Below are positions 6,154 to 14,552 of a DNA stretch of 34,311 nucleotides, in pieces; position 1 is the first letter of the stretch; the number at the start of each line of letters is the position of its first letter. This DNA comes from a virus. The stretch is taken from positions 1 through 34,311 of the IMG/VR virus record IMGVR_UViG_3300031237_000021. One strand, given 5' to 3'. The notes beneath the pieces are model-generated. The model was not told where the DNA came from and searched no databases. It worked only from the letters and a program-made list of their open reading frames with translations. A program made the position numbers and the translations under genes.

Positions 6154-7315
6154 GGCGCAGCCTCTCGGCGATCACCTGCAAGGCGTCGGTGGGCACCGAC
6201 ACCGACAAGGTCATCGGGTGCACGCTCGAGGCCCTCCCCGACAGCCGCATGGTCTCGACGATGCCGTCCAGCGGCAGCCCGTCCGGGGTGCCCGGGACCG
6301 GGATCATCAGCCGCACCGGGTCCCGCACCTGCAACGCCGGGTTCGGCAGGCAGGTGACCGGCAGGACGGCCCGTTGGGCGGTCGTGCGGGTGGCCAGGTA
6401 GGTGGCCGCGTCGGCGTCGACCATGGCCTGCGTCTTGGCGAGGTTCGCGCCGTGGAACGCGGGGATGCGGCCGTGCGGGCCACCGAACCTCAGGGCGCTG
6501 TCGTTGAGGGTGGCGATGCCGACGAGCTGCTTGCCGTCCTCGGTCGTCGACGTCGACACCGCGGCGTTGTACAGCCCCTCGGCGTCCTGCGAACGGGACA
6601 CGTCGACCAGGACCCCCTCGTCGCCGCCGACGAGGAACGTCGGGTCACCGGCGGCGCCGGCGATCGGCACGACATCGAGGAGGCCGTCGGCGGACATGCG
6701 GTGCGTCGCGTCGAGGGAGGCCAGGAGGTCCTCGACGGCGTCCATCCGGCCCGACCCGTAGATGACGGTGGAGGAGACCGGCTTGTCCGTGATGCCGGCG
6801 GTGGAGCCGAGCGGCACGATGTCCTGCAGGAGGCGGGCGACCTCGGCCAGGGTCGAGGCCGTCACCTGCGGGGACTGCGGGCCGAGGAACCGCTCGGCGC
6901 GGGCCTGCCACGTCAGCGACTCGGCGCCGAGCGTGACGGTCGCCCCGGTCGACAGCCACGCGAGGGTGCGCGGGTGGATGCGCCACGACTCGACCGTCTC
7001 CGGGCGGACCAGCCGCAGCCACTCCAGCTGCACGTCCTGGCCGACGTCGACCATCCGATACCGGCACCGCAGCCGGGTCCCGCCCGCGCCGAGCGGGTCG
7101 TCGGGCGCCCACGGGGCGAGCACGCCCGACTCGTCGGAGACCGTCACCCGGGCCTGCGCCTGCACCTGGCGGGTGACGTCCCAGGAGATCTCCCACTCCG
7201 CGACCGGCAGATCCTCGGCGACCGTCACGCCACCACGCCACGCGTCGACGACGAGCCGCACCTCACCCTGCGAGCCGGCGAGCGCGTCGGCGACCTGCCG
7301 GCTGTGCGGCCTCAT
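6137..7315 (-). CDS. minor tail protein, DUF5047-like (tail hub)
   Basis: A 392-residue protein. The ATG at 7315 overlaps the previous stop (ATGA), which fixes the start; an upstream in-frame start was rejected. The N-terminus MRPHSRQVADALAGS, the early strand pattern VAEWEISWDVTRQVQAQARVT and the middle helix GRMDAVEDLLASL match the layout of the DUF5047 family, found in siphoviruses of actinobacteria next to the distal tail protein and corresponding in position to the gp27/Tal-type hub that links tail tube to fibres. It acts in the virion baseplate. Family assignment is from remembered sequence pattern and position. Confidence 0.78.
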   Translation of the reverse strand: MRPHSRQVADALAGSQGEVRLVVDAWRGGVTVAEDLPVAEWEISWDVTRQVQAQARVTVSDESGVLAPWAPDDPLGAGGTRLRCRYRMVDVGQDVQLEWLRLVRPETVESWRIHPRTLAWLSTGATVTLGAESLTWQARAERFLGPQSPQVTASTLAEVARLLQDIVPLGSTAGITDKPVSSTVIYGSGRMDAVEDLLASLDATHRMSADGLLDVVPIAGAAGDPTFLVGGDEGVLVDVSRSQDAEGLYNAAVSTSTTEDGKQLVGIATLNDSALRFGGPHGRIPAFHGANLAKTQAMVDADAATYLATRTTAQRAVLPVTCLPNPALQVRDPVRLMIPVPGTPDGLPLDGIVETMRLSGRASSVHPMTLSVSVPTDALQVIAERLRRERRG

Positions 7316-8136
7316 GGGGTGGGGTCCTTCATCCAGTCCAGGTAGGTGCGGCCGGCCGCGGCCGCGTCCGCGTACGTCGCCCACAACGCCGTCACCTGCT
7401 CATACGTCCACGTCGGCACCAGCAGGTTCACCGACGGTGGGCGGACCAGGTCCCCGGTCAGCTCCCACACGGTCAGGGTGCCGCCCATCAGCGACGTGAC
7501 GGGCCGCTCGACCGCCTCCGCGCGCAGGTACGCCAAGGACGGCAGCGGGGAGAGGGCCGGCACGGTGCGCAGCAGCAGCGGGAACGCCTCGCCGATCAGC
7601 AGCCGCACCCGGTTGCACTCCTCGACCGAGTCGGCGAACACGTCGAAGGGGACACCGGCAGCGGTCGACGGACGGCCACCCAGGGCCGTCGGCAGCCGTG
7701 ACCCGAGCACCTGCACCAGGTCGCCGGCCGCGGCGTAACCGAGCCGGGACAAGGCGCGGGAATGGAACCACACGCCACCGTCGACCACATCGAGCGCCAA
7801 CGCGACCGCGGTCGACGGCTCGAGCGGGTCCTGCAGCCACGCATCATCCGACGGCACGGTCACCGTCACCTCCAGCGTGTCCGGCACCACCGCGCCGGCC
7901 GTCACCTCCAACGTGTACGTGACCGGCCGGCCCAGCGGCACCTCATGGTCCACGACATAGGTCGCGTCGACCACCACGACCGAACGCAACCCACGCACGG
8001 GTGCACGGGCCTCACCGATGGGCGCACGCCACACGGTGATCGTCGACTCGCCGGCGTTGTCCAGGCCGGTGATCGTGACACCGACCCGCGGACAGGGGTT
8101 GGCATCCGCCAGCACCACCAGCTCGAGCCCGGCCAT
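7312..8136 (-). CDS. minor tail protein, distal-tail position
   Basis: A 274-residue protein immediately after the tape measure gene. The ATG at 8136 overlaps the tape measure stop in a TGATG arrangement. The first 100 residues are beta-rich with fibronectin-III-like strands (VGVTITGLDNAGESTITVWR, then GRPVTYTLEVTAG); the rest is mixed, ending in a helix-rich segment. Position between tape measure and DUF5047-like hub is that of the distal tail (Dit-like) protein that forms the first ring of the tail tip. Product class is confident, exact fold is inferred. Confidence 0.75.
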   Translation of the reverse strand: MAGLELVVLADANPCPRVGVTITGLDNAGESTITVWRAPIGEARAPVRGLRSVVVVDATYVVDHEVPLGRPVTYTLEVTAGAVVPDTLEVTVTVPSDDAWLQDPLEPSTAVALALDVVDGGVWFHSRALSRLGYAAAGDLVQVLGSRLPTALGGRPSTAAGVPFDVFADSVEECNRVRLLIGEAFPLLLRTVPALSPLPSLAYLRAEAVERPVTSLMGGTLTVWELTGDLVRPPSVNLLVPTWTYEQVTALWATYADAAAAGRTYLDWMKDPTP

Positions 8137-10991
8137 CAGCCCCACCCTCCCCCGGAGCGGCGCCCCGCCGCGTCACGAGCCGTCGCCGTCAGCGCCGACC
8201 CAGCCACCGCCCCGGCACCGGCCAGGACCTCCCGGCCGATCTCGACACCCAGGGCGCGGATCGTCTCCGTAGACAGACTCACCGGGCCGGCGGGGGCACC
8301 GGCCGCCGCCACCTGCACCACCACCGGCGAGCTGTCCGGGCCCCAACCCATCATGCTGCCGGCGGTCTCCCACAGGCTCCTGGAACGAGCCGAATAGTCC
8401 AGTGGCGCGAAAAGCTCGGGGACGTCGGAGCGGTCGCCGACCACACGCAACGAACCCGGCGGAACCATCTGCGCAACCCTGTCCATCGGCCGGATCGCGC
8501 CATCACGGAAGAAGTCGATCGACCCGCTCGCGCGCTGCATGTAGTACTGGCTGCTGAAGGGCAGCATCGGGTTGAACTTCACCTCGCGGACGGCGAGCTT
8601 GCTCTTCCAGCCGGCCAGCTGCCTATCCGCCTCCACCGTGTCCAGGATCGCCTGCGTCGTCGCAGTGTCCGGGATCCCCAGCACCGCGTCGACGTAGAGC
8701 TGCGCCTCGCCGGCGGTCAGCCCGTACTGCGTGGCTGCGAGCGTGAGGGCGGTGCGCTGCTCGCCGAGGACACGGTTGTAGTCGTCGAGCGAGCCGGTCT
8801 GCTCCAGGACCGCGTTGGCGCGGTCGATGCCGGCGCGGGCGAGGCCGTCGAGGACGTCCTGGTTCTCGCGGCCCTTCTCCGTGTTGACGTCGAGGGTCGC
8901 CCCGTTCGCCTCGAGCGCCTCCCGGACCTTGTCGAGCTGCTCGGCCCAGCGCCGTTCGGCCTCCCTGGCGTTCAGCGTCGGACCGTTCAGGTCGTCCAGG
9001 GCGGTGGAGAGGTCGTCGATCGCCTCCTGGGCGTCCTCGGCGAGCTGCGCCTGCCGGGTCAGGTCGGCGTTCAGGTCGCTAGTCGCCCCCGACGCGCCGT
9101 CCGTCGCCGTGGTCGTCCTGCCGAGCGCCTCAGCGTGCAGCTCCCACTCGTGCCGGGCAGCCTCCGTCTCGCCTCGCTGCTTGACGAGACCGCGCTCGAG
9201 CACCTCGGAGGCGTACAGCGCATCCTGGCTGGCGTCGAGAGCCGCGCGGCCCGTCTGGCCCGCCGCGATCGCGTGCTCCCGTTCAGCAGCGACGGCGTCG
9301 CGGCTCGCCTGAGCCACATAATCGATGGCGTCCTTGTTGCCCAGTGCGGCGTCGGTGACCCGATCCAGCTCGATGCCCAGCTCAGCCGCAGCCTCCAGCA
9401 TGCCGCGCTCCTGCAGCCGGGCCACGGTCTTCTCGCGGGTGTTCTCGGTGATCGCGCCCGTCTGCTCGTCGAGCGTGTCCGTGAGCGCCTGCACGTTGCG
9501 GCGCATCTCGCCCTGCTGCTGCAGCCACCACCCGCCGGCGACCACCGCACCCGCGAGGGCCAGACCCCACGGACCGGTGAGGAACGAGGCGGTCTTGCCG
9601 ATCGCGGTGCCGAACATCGACGAACCGCCCTGCAGGGCGTCCAGCGTCTTCTTGAGCTCACCGAGCTTCGGGATCACCAGGGCGGCCCCGCCGACCACGC
9701 CGAGCAGGCCGGTCGCGGCGGTGCCGAGCTTGACGGTCCAGTCCTGGAGCGGCTCGGGCAGGGACCGGAAGCCGTCCGCGAGGTCGGCGACCATCTCCCC
9801 ACCAGTGACCATCACCGGCAGGAAGTTCGCGCCAATGTCGATCGCGACGTCGTTGAGGCGGTTACGGGCGGTCGCCAGCCGCGCCTCGGCCGTCTCATAC
9901 CGGCGGGACGCCTCCTCGGTCAAGGCGTTGTTCTCCGCCCAGCCCCGCTTCCCGGTCTCGAGCGCGTCGTTGAGGAGCTCGCCGGCGTAGGCGGCACGAC
10001 GCATCGCGTCGGTGACCCGCACCTCGGAGAAACCGAGAGTGTCCAGGACCCGGGTCGTGTCACCGCCGGCGGTCTGCATCCTGCCCAGGCCGTTCAGGAA
10101 CCCCGTCAGGGCGCCGGCGGCGTCGGTCTGCCACTGCTTCTTGAACGCCTCGACAGTGGTACCGGACACCTGCGCGTAGGTGGTGAGCGTGTCGGCTCCG
10201 CCGCGCACATCCTTGTCGATCTGGATCAGCACCCGGGAGATCGCGGTGCCACCGGCCTCGACCTCCAGGCCCACCGACGACAGACCAGAGGCGATCGCCA
10301 GCACCTGGTCCGCCGTCAAGCCGACGGTGCGGCCGGCGCCGGCGATCCGCAGCGCCATCGACACGATGTCCTGCTCCGTCGAGGCGCCATCGTTGCCGAG
10401 CGCGACGATCGCCGAACCCATCTCGTCGGCCTTGTCCGCGCCGATGCCCATGATGTTGCTCAGCTGGGCCATCGCCGTGGCCGCCTCGTCGGCAGCCATG
10501 TTCGTGGTCTCGCCCATGTTGATCGCGGTGCGGGTGAACTCCGCGACGTCCTGCCGGCGCACGCCGAGCTGACCGGCGACCTCCGCCACACCGGCGATCT
10601 GCTCATGGGTGGCCGGCAGAACCTGCGCCAGGCCGCGCAGCTCACGCTCGAGCTGCGAGATCTCCTCCGGGGACCCGTCGACCACCTTGCGCACCCCGGT
10701 GAAGGCCGACTGCCAATCCATCGACGCCTTCGTCGCCAGGCCGAGGCCGACCGCCACCGCCGCGGTGATCCCCAGCATGACCTGCCCGGACCGGCGCATC
10801 GCATCGGCCTGCGCCGCGTTCGCCGCGGCGACCGCCGCCGCCTTCTGCGCCTCCCGCTGAACATCCTCCGCCGCGGCCGCCATCTGCAGGGACGCCAACC
10901 GCCGCTGGGCACGCTCGGCGGCCTTCGACCCGGCGTCGTAGTACTCGGACAGGATGCGGATCTTGACGTCACGCTGCTGGCGAGCGGCCAC
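8136..10991 (-). CDS. tail tape measure protein, TP901 type
   Basis: A 951-residue protein, the longest in the genome. The GTG at 10991 has the ribosome site GGAGGTG; upstream in-frame codons run through the chaperone gene. It opens with a coiled coil (about 10-60, AERAQRRLASLQ), then the conserved TP901/PhageMin_Tail region (about 90-290, LPATHEQIAGVAEVAGQLGV), a hydrophobic stretch (about 430-480) and long coiled coils. It sets tail length and is ejected ahead of the DNA; at about 0.15 nm per residue the tail would be near 140 nm. In TP-J34 the tape measure protein is the target of Ltp, so phages with a similar protein may be the ones excluded by the lipoprotein here. Confidence 0.93.
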   Translation of the reverse strand: MAARQQRDVKIRILSEYYDAGSKAAERAQRRLASLQMAAAAEDVQREAQKAAAVAAANAAQADAMRRSGQVMLGITAAVAVGLGLATKASMDWQSAFTGVRKVVDGSPEEISQLERELRGLAQVLPATHEQIAGVAEVAGQLGVRRQDVAEFTRTAINMGETTNMAADEAATAMAQLSNIMGIGADKADEMGSAIVALGNDGASTEQDIVSMALRIAGAGRTVGLTADQVLAIASGLSSVGLEVEAGGTAISRVLIQIDKDVRGGADTLTTYAQVSGTTVEAFKKQWQTDAAGALTGFLNGLGRMQTAGGDTTRVLDTLGFSEVRVTDAMRRAAYAGELLNDALETGKRGWAENNALTEEASRRYETAEARLATARNRLNDVAIDIGANFLPVMVTGGEMVADLADGFRSLPEPLQDWTVKLGTAATGLLGVVGGAALVIPKLGELKKTLDALQGGSSMFGTAIGKTASFLTGPWGLALAGAVVAGGWWLQQQGEMRRNVQALTDTLDEQTGAITENTREKTVARLQERGMLEAAAELGIELDRVTDAALGNKDAIDYVAQASRDAVAAEREHAIAAGQTGRAALDASQDALYASEVLERGLVKQRGETEAARHEWELHAEALGRTTTATDGASGATSDLNADLTRQAQLAEDAQEAIDDLSTALDDLNGPTLNAREAERRWAEQLDKVREALEANGATLDVNTEKGRENQDVLDGLARAGIDRANAVLEQTGSLDDYNRVLGEQRTALTLAATQYGLTAGEAQLYVDAVLGIPDTATTQAILDTVEADRQLAGWKSKLAVREVKFNPMLPFSSQYYMQRASGSIDFFRDGAIRPMDRVAQMVPPGSLRVVGDRSDVPELFAPLDYSARSRSLWETAGSMMGWGPDSSPVVVQVAAAGAPAGPVSLSTETIRALGVEIGREVLAGAGAVAGSALTATARDAAGRRSGGGWG

Positions 10992-11022
10992 CTGAGGCAC
11001 CTCCCGCCTGGCGTCGGGCCGG

Positions 11023-11355
11023 CTACACCGGCGTCTTGTCCTTGCTGCTGCAGGTCGGGCAGTGCTCACGTGCACCAGGCGCCCACACCACGTGCTCGCC
11101 GAGCTCCGGGTGGGCGTCGCGGCGGGCGGCCGCGAGCGCGGCACAGTCCGGGCACCGCTCGACGTGCGGGTGCCGGGGCTGGTCGTCCGGGTGGCGGCCG
11201 CACGTCGAGCAGCGCGCCGCCTCGTGCGCCTGCCAGGAGAGGGCCGCCTCCTGGTCGGTGGGTGACCAGCTGAGGAACTCGCCGGTCAGGGGCAGGCCGC
11301 GAGGGCCGACGTAGCCCATGCGGGCTGCGTACAGGCGGTCGCGGCTCAGCCTTTT
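11023..11355 (-). CDS. tail assembly chaperone, -1 frameshift extension (gpT-like)
   Basis: This frame is made only as a C-terminal extension of the preceding chaperone by -1 ribosomal frameshifting at 11352-11358, where the minus strand reads G GGA AAA in the zero frame, a canonical slippery heptamer. The extension has 110 residues and starts KRLSRDRLYAARMGYV. It contains EAALSWQAHEAARCSTCG, the usual actinophage pattern, plus two more Cys pairs (CPDC, CPTC) that probably bind zinc. The shifted product coats the tape measure protein during tail assembly. It has no start or ribosome site of its own near the shift, in line with frameshift expression. It ends 31 bases before the tape measure gene. 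Confidence 0.85.
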   Translation of the reverse strand, partial: KRLSRDRLYAARMGYVGPRGLPLTGEFLSWSPTDQEAALSWQAHEAARCSTCGRHPDDQPRHPHVERCPDCAALAAARRDAHPELGEHVVWAPGAREHCPTCSSKDKTPV

Positions 11356-11822
11356 CCCGGGCCGGGCCCGGGCACCGCATAGTTCAGCTCGACGAGGGTG
11401 GTCAACAGGTCGGCTATCTCGCCGGCGTTCCACCGACCCGACGCCAGCTCATCGGTCCACCACTGCGCATCCATCAGGGACTCGTCGGTGACGCACGCGG
11501 CAGCCAGGGACGGCAGGGCGGCGCTGTGGTCGAGATAACCGGACTCGTCGACGAACCCCGCCAGCAGGGCCTCGTAGGCGTCCGGGTCGAGCGCGTCGAA
11601 CAGAAGCGTCTCGTACGCGCCCTCGAGCGCCACACGGGCCCGTTCGAGGTCCGCCTCGGCGGAGTCCACGAGGACCTGGTCGCCGGTCAACCGCACCGCG
11701 GCCAGGAGAGCATCCCTCTGGTGAACGAGCGAAGCCGCCGCGCCCGCCGCCTCGACGTCGATGACGACACGGACGGAGGCGCGGCGGCGCTGCTTGCCGG
11801 CGAGGCGGTCGCGAACGGTCAT
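11346..11822 (-). CDS. tail assembly chaperone (gpG-like, unshifted product)
   Basis: A 158-residue mostly helical protein between the major tail protein and the tape measure gene. The ATG at 11822 overlaps the previous stop (ATGA). It ends in a Pro/Gly run (AVPGPGPGKG) whose codons form the slippery heptamer, with the stop 4 bases beyond it. As in lambda gpG/gpGT, the short form is abundant and the shifted long form is a minority product; both help the tape measure protein and tail tube assemble and are absent from the virion. Identification rests on position, size and the frameshift site. Confidence 0.87.
   Translation of the reverse strand: MTVRDRLAGKQRRRASVRVVIDVEAAGAAASLVHQRDALLAAVRLTGDQVLVDSAEADLERARVALEGAYETLLFDALDPDAYEALLAGFVDESGYLDHSAALPSLAAACVTDESLMDAQWWTDELASGRWNAGEIADLLTTLVELNYAVPGPGPGKG
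11352..11358 (-). promoter_or_regulatory. programmed -1 frameshift slippery site GGGAAAA
   Basis: On the minus strand the codons are ccG GGA AAA ggc tga, a perfect X XXY YYZ heptamer in the zero frame. Slipping back one base gives GGG AAA AGG and opens the downstream frame to 11023. It sits just before the stop of the short chaperone. The long, conserved-looking downstream frame without its own start makes use of this site very likely. Confidence 0.88.
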
Positions 11823-12301
11823 GCGGGGATCGGGAGGTCCTGCGCCGGCTTGCGGGGCGTGGAGAACCCGATCGTGACCTGGGAGGCGTTCGAGCCGGTG
11901 ACGGTGCGCGGCTTGCCCACCGACTTCACCCGGACCGGGAAGACGTCCATCACCCCGGTGGCGACGTCGCCGGCGTCGGCGATCACGATGAAGCCGGACA
12001 GGCCCGGGGTCAGCACCCCGCGCACGTCGACGCCGAGCTCGTCGGCGTAGAACGTGATCGAGGAGGCGTCGACGCTCGTGCGGCCCGGGACGTTGCCGGT
12101 GAACGGGTTCAGACCCGGGGTGGGGACGTCCTCACCGGTGACGGTCCATCCGGCGATGTCGGCGACCTCGTCGGACAGGTCGGTACCCGCCGTCAGCTCG
12201 AGGCGGGTCGCGGCGAGGGTCGCGGCGGCGATCGCCGGCAGGAACCAGATCTTCGTGACGAGCGGTGCGTAGTACCGCGTCGACGTGGGCAGGGTGGCCA
12301 T
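11819..12301 (-). CDS. major tail (tube) protein
   Basis: A 160-residue protein. The ATG at 12301 is chosen for its GAGGAG ribosome site 5 bases upstream; a GTG two codons earlier is less well placed. The N-terminus MATLPTSTRYYAPLVTKIWF and the strand-rich core (SDEVADIAGWTVTGEDV, then SSITFYADELG) follow the pattern of siphovirus tail tube subunits in actinophages, with a C-terminal strand region RTVTGSNASQVTIGFSTPRK. It polymerises around the tape measure protein. It lies directly upstream of the chaperone pair, the invariant order in siphoviruses. Confidence 0.87.
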   Translation of the reverse strand: MATLPTSTRYYAPLVTKIWFLPAIAAATLAATRLELTAGTDLSDEVADIAGWTVTGEDVPTPGLNPFTGNVPGRTSVDASSITFYADELGVDVRGVLTPGLSGFIVIADAGDVATGVMDVFPVRVKSVGKPRTVTGSNASQVTIGFSTPRKPAQDLPIPA

Positions 12302-12303
12302 GC

Positions 12304-12555
12304 TCACTCCTCAGGGTTGGTGGTGTCGGGCGCCAGGGCGTCCGGAGCCACGATCGATTCGACCGTGGCCGGCTTGGATGCCGCGCGGCGGCGCGGCGGG
12401 CGGGTGCGCTTCCTCGCAGCCTCCGGCGAGTCGGGCGACGAGGCCGGCACCGGCTCGTCGGTGGGCACCCAGCCGGCCTTCTGCGTCCAGAACGGCAGAA
12501 CCCTGTCCGGAACCTCGACGGTCCCCTCGACGCCGGCGTGGCGAAGCTTGGCCAT
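12304..12555 (-). CDS. small head-tail region protein (83 aa)
   Basis: An 83-residue protein. The ATG at 12555 has a GGAGGG ribosome site; the longer in-frame reading overlaps the upstream gene and was rejected. The N-terminal 35 residues contain VEVPDRVLPFWTQKAGWVPT, a motif seen in small proteins near the connector genes of many actinophages. The remainder is basic and Pro/Ala rich with an RRRAA patch. Its stop is 3 bases from the major tail protein start. A role in head completion or as a small decoration or assembly factor is possible, but not shown. Confidence 0.72.
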   Translation of the reverse strand: MAKLRHAGVEGTVEVPDRVLPFWTQKAGWVPTDEPVPASSPDSPEAARKRTRPPRRRAASKPATVESIVAPDALAPDTTNPEE

Positions 12556-12583
12556 GACACCCTCCTGGTGCTCGATGGGACGG

Positions 12584-13066
12584 TCAGCCGAAGCCGGCCG
12601 CGTGGAACGCCGCGGCGATCGCCTCGTCGACGGCATCGGCCACCTGCTGCTGGGTCTCCTGCACACCCGGCCAGACGAAGCGCCGGACATCCTGGCTCAC
12701 CCACACGTCGACGTCACCGAACACCGGGTGCCGGAACGAGTCCTTCAGCAGGCCCTCGTAGGGGCGCGCGTGCGGCGCCGCGGCCGCGTCGACGTAGATC
12801 AGCAGGCCCGGGTCCTTGCCGGTGAACCGCACCCGCAGGTGCACGGCGCCGGGAATCCGGCTCGACCACGACGCGTGCCGGCGGACCGCCGCCACAGTCA
12901 CGTCACCGACCGAACGCAGTCGCCGGTCGAGCATCTTGCGCAGCTGCGTGGGCACGTCGCGCAGATCGAGCTCGAGGCGGACGAAGTCCTTGCCCGTGTA
13001 CGTGTACGCGGTGCGGCCGACCTCACTGTGGAGGGTCGAGTCGACGTAGCTGAACCGGACGCTCAC
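12584..13066 (-). CDS. head-tail connector/tail completion protein, HK97 gp10-like
   Basis: A 160-residue protein. The GTG at 13066 overlaps the previous stop (GTGA). The middle reads LDLRDVPTQLRKMLDRRLRS and VAAVRRHASWSSRIPGAVHL, then PYEGLLKDSFRHPVFG with a C-terminal helix VADAVDEAIAAAFHAAGFG. This layout matches the HK97 gp10-like family that acts between head completion and tail terminator proteins. Position between connector and tail tube genes agrees. It acts in the neck of the virion. Confidence 0.75.
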   Translation of the reverse strand: MSVRFSYVDSTLHSEVGRTAYTYTGKDFVRLELDLRDVPTQLRKMLDRRLRSVGDVTVAAVRRHASWSSRIPGAVHLRVRFTGKDPGLLIYVDAAAAPHARPYEGLLKDSFRHPVFGDVDVWVSQDVRRFVWPGVQETQQQVADAVDEAIAAAFHAAGFG

Positions 13067-13539
13067 AGGACGGAACGCCCCTCGAGGGAGAAGAACACCA
13101 CCACCGTGGCGCCCCTCTCGTTGAGCACCGGATACCAGGCCATCTCCGCGTCGCCGATCGCCGCGTCGTCCCACACGCCACCGCGGCGGTGCGCAGCCCG
13201 CAACGCCGTGTCGAGAAGCTGCAGCACGCCCGCGGCCTCGGCGCGAAGCCCCTTGAGCGCGAACGTGTCACCGGCGGCCAGACACAGGCCGCAGCGGACC
13301 TCCCACGCCTCCACGTACCGGGCGGCGCCGAGGCCGTCCTGACGCTCGTAGCGGGTCGTGTACGGGGCGACGTCAGCCGAGTCCGTGACTCCGAGCATCA
13401 GGTGCCGCCACGGCAGCTCACCGACCCGCGCACCGTCGAGGATCTCGACCGGGTCGCTCAGGTCCGCGAGCGCGGCAGCCAGCACCGTGGCGAGCTCGTC
13501 GATGACGGCATCGATCCGGCTGATCGGAGGCGCGCTCAT
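13063..13539 (-). CDS. head-tail joining / tail terminator-like protein
   Basis: A 158-residue protein whose ATG at 13539 overlaps the previous stop (ATGA). It has an N-terminal helix (ISRIDAVIDELATVLAAALA), then strands and a helix (YVEAWEVRCGLCLAAGD) and a long helix with Arg/Ala residues, a pattern like tail terminator or minor capsid proteins of siphoviruses. The gene order connector, this gene, gp10-like, small protein, tail tube fits a terminator or stopper role. Sequence-level identification is weak, so the call is mostly positional. Confidence 0.68.
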   Translation of the reverse strand: MSAPPISRIDAVIDELATVLAAALADLSDPVEILDGARVGELPWRHLMLGVTDSADVAPYTTRYERQDGLGAARYVEAWEVRCGLCLAAGDTFALKGLRAEAAGVLQLLDTALRAAHRRGGVWDDAAIGDAEMAWYPVLNERGATVVVFFSLEGRSVL

Positions 13540-14093
13540 CGGCCGGTCCTGCGGTACGGGGCGAGCAGCTCGGCCGCCCGCCGGGGGATCGCGAAGCCCA
13601 TCGGCGCCGGCGTGTCCTCGCCGCCCGACGGGTAGGTGCGGCCACCCGGCAGCGCACCGGTGCCACGGTGGTCCTCGTATAGGTGCGAGGCGATGATCTT
13701 CACCGCCCGCCTGAGCTGAACCACGTCCTGGCCGGCGGTCGCCCGCACGGTCCACGCCTTCGTCGTCGCCGGCTCGCTGGTCAGCTCGACGATGCCGGAC
13801 AGCAGGTTCACGTCGTACGGGGCGACGACGTTCCCGGCGGGGTCGCGCACCTCCACGACCGCCTGCAGGCGGGTCACCGGCAGGACCAGCTTGTCGCGGC
13901 GGGGCCGCACCAGGTAGTCGCGGGTGGCCAGGGAGATCGGGCCGACCAGCTTCTCGACGTGGCCGATCGCCGAGTCGAGCGCCTCCTGCAGCCGACCCTG
14001 CTCAAGCACGTCAGCGATCGGCCAGCTGATCCGCTGGAAGGCCGCCTGCTCCTCGAGCGTGACGGGCGGGAACGGGACGGGAGGCTCACTCAC
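13536..14093 (-). CDS. head-tail connector (gp6-like adaptor)
   Basis: A 185-residue protein. The GTG at 14093 has a GGAGGA ribosome site. Residues about 35-125 read LQEALDSAIGHVEKLVGP, then a beta hairpin region (VTRLQAVVEVRDPAGNVV) and a helix with VVQLRRAVKIIASHLYEDHR, the classical layout of the HK97 gp6 / SPP1 gp15 adaptor that binds under the portal ring. The C-terminal tail is Pro/Arg rich (MGFAIPRRAAELLAPYRR), also typical. It acts in the neck complex as the first connector after the capsid genes. Confidence 0.83.
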   Translation of the reverse strand: MSEPPVPFPPVTLEEQAAFQRISWPIADVLEQGRLQEALDSAIGHVEKLVGPISLATRDYLVRPRRDKLVLPVTRLQAVVEVRDPAGNVVAPYDVNLLSGIVELTSEPATTKAWTVRATAGQDVVQLRRAVKIIASHLYEDHRGTGALPGGRTYPSGGEDTPAPMGFAIPRRAAELLAPYRRTGR

Positions 14094-14126
14094 AGGTACT
14101 CCTCCCGTCCCGTCCCCGGCACCACG

Positions 14127-14468
14127 TCAGGCCTGCGCCCCGTCGGCCTTCTCGGCCTGCGCCGCAGCGGCCGCCTCCGCCTCCGCGGCAGCCTCCGCCT
14201 CCGCGGCAGCTGCCGCCTCGGCGGCAGCCGCCGTGTTCTGGGCGGCGCTGCGCCGGGCCTTGGTCGAGCCCTTGGGCTCAGCCGCCGGCCCCGTCGCGCT
14301 CGGGGCGTCGCCGAGCAGCACGAGCTGCTTGTCGACCTGGGCGGCCCGATCCTTCAACCCTCGGGCCACGTAGCCGCGGCGCTCCTCGAGCAGCGCCGAG
14401 CGCAGCTCCTCCCGGTCGCCCGCCGCCGCGGCCGCACGCCTGGCGGCGGCCTCCTTGATGCTGGTCAT
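14127..14468 (-). CDS. Ala/Glu-rich small head-region protein
   Basis: A 113-residue protein. The ATG at 14468 has a strong GGAGGGAGTG ribosome site. The first 55 residues form a charged helix (AAGDREELRSALLEERRGYV), and residues about 75-110 are a low-complexity Ala/Glu run made by near-tandem codons. It lies between the capsid hairpin and the connector. Similar small alanine-rich proteins occur downstream of actinophage capsid genes; their role is not known to me. It could be a decoration or assembly protein. Confidence 0.7.
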   Translation of the reverse strand: MTSIKEAAARRAAAAAGDREELRSALLEERRGYVARGLKDRAAQVDKQLVLLGDAPSATGPAAEPKGSTKARRSAAQNTAAAAEAAAAAEAEAAAEAEAAAAAQAEKADGAQA

Positions 14469-14505
14469 GCTCACTCCCTCCATGGGGTGTCGAACAGTGG
14501 GTGGT

Positions 14506-14545
14506 CCGGGTGGGCGGAAGCCTCACGGGCGTCCCGCCCACCCGG
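14506..14545 (-). terminator. strong hairpin just after the capsid gene
   Basis: A perfect 12-bp inverted repeat, CCGGGTGGGCGG (14506-14517) with CCGCCCACCCGG (14534-14545), starts 7 bases beyond the capsid stop on the minus strand. There is no T tract. It can act as a partial terminator or, by blocking 3' exonucleases, stabilise capsid mRNA so that capsid is made in excess of downstream connector and tail proteins. Confidence 0.72.
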
Positions 14546-14552
14546 TGTCCGG

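Noticed and set aside
9135-11273. 712-codon open frame on the plus strand
   Set aside because: Antisense to the tape measure gene; a by-product of codon bias at the third position.
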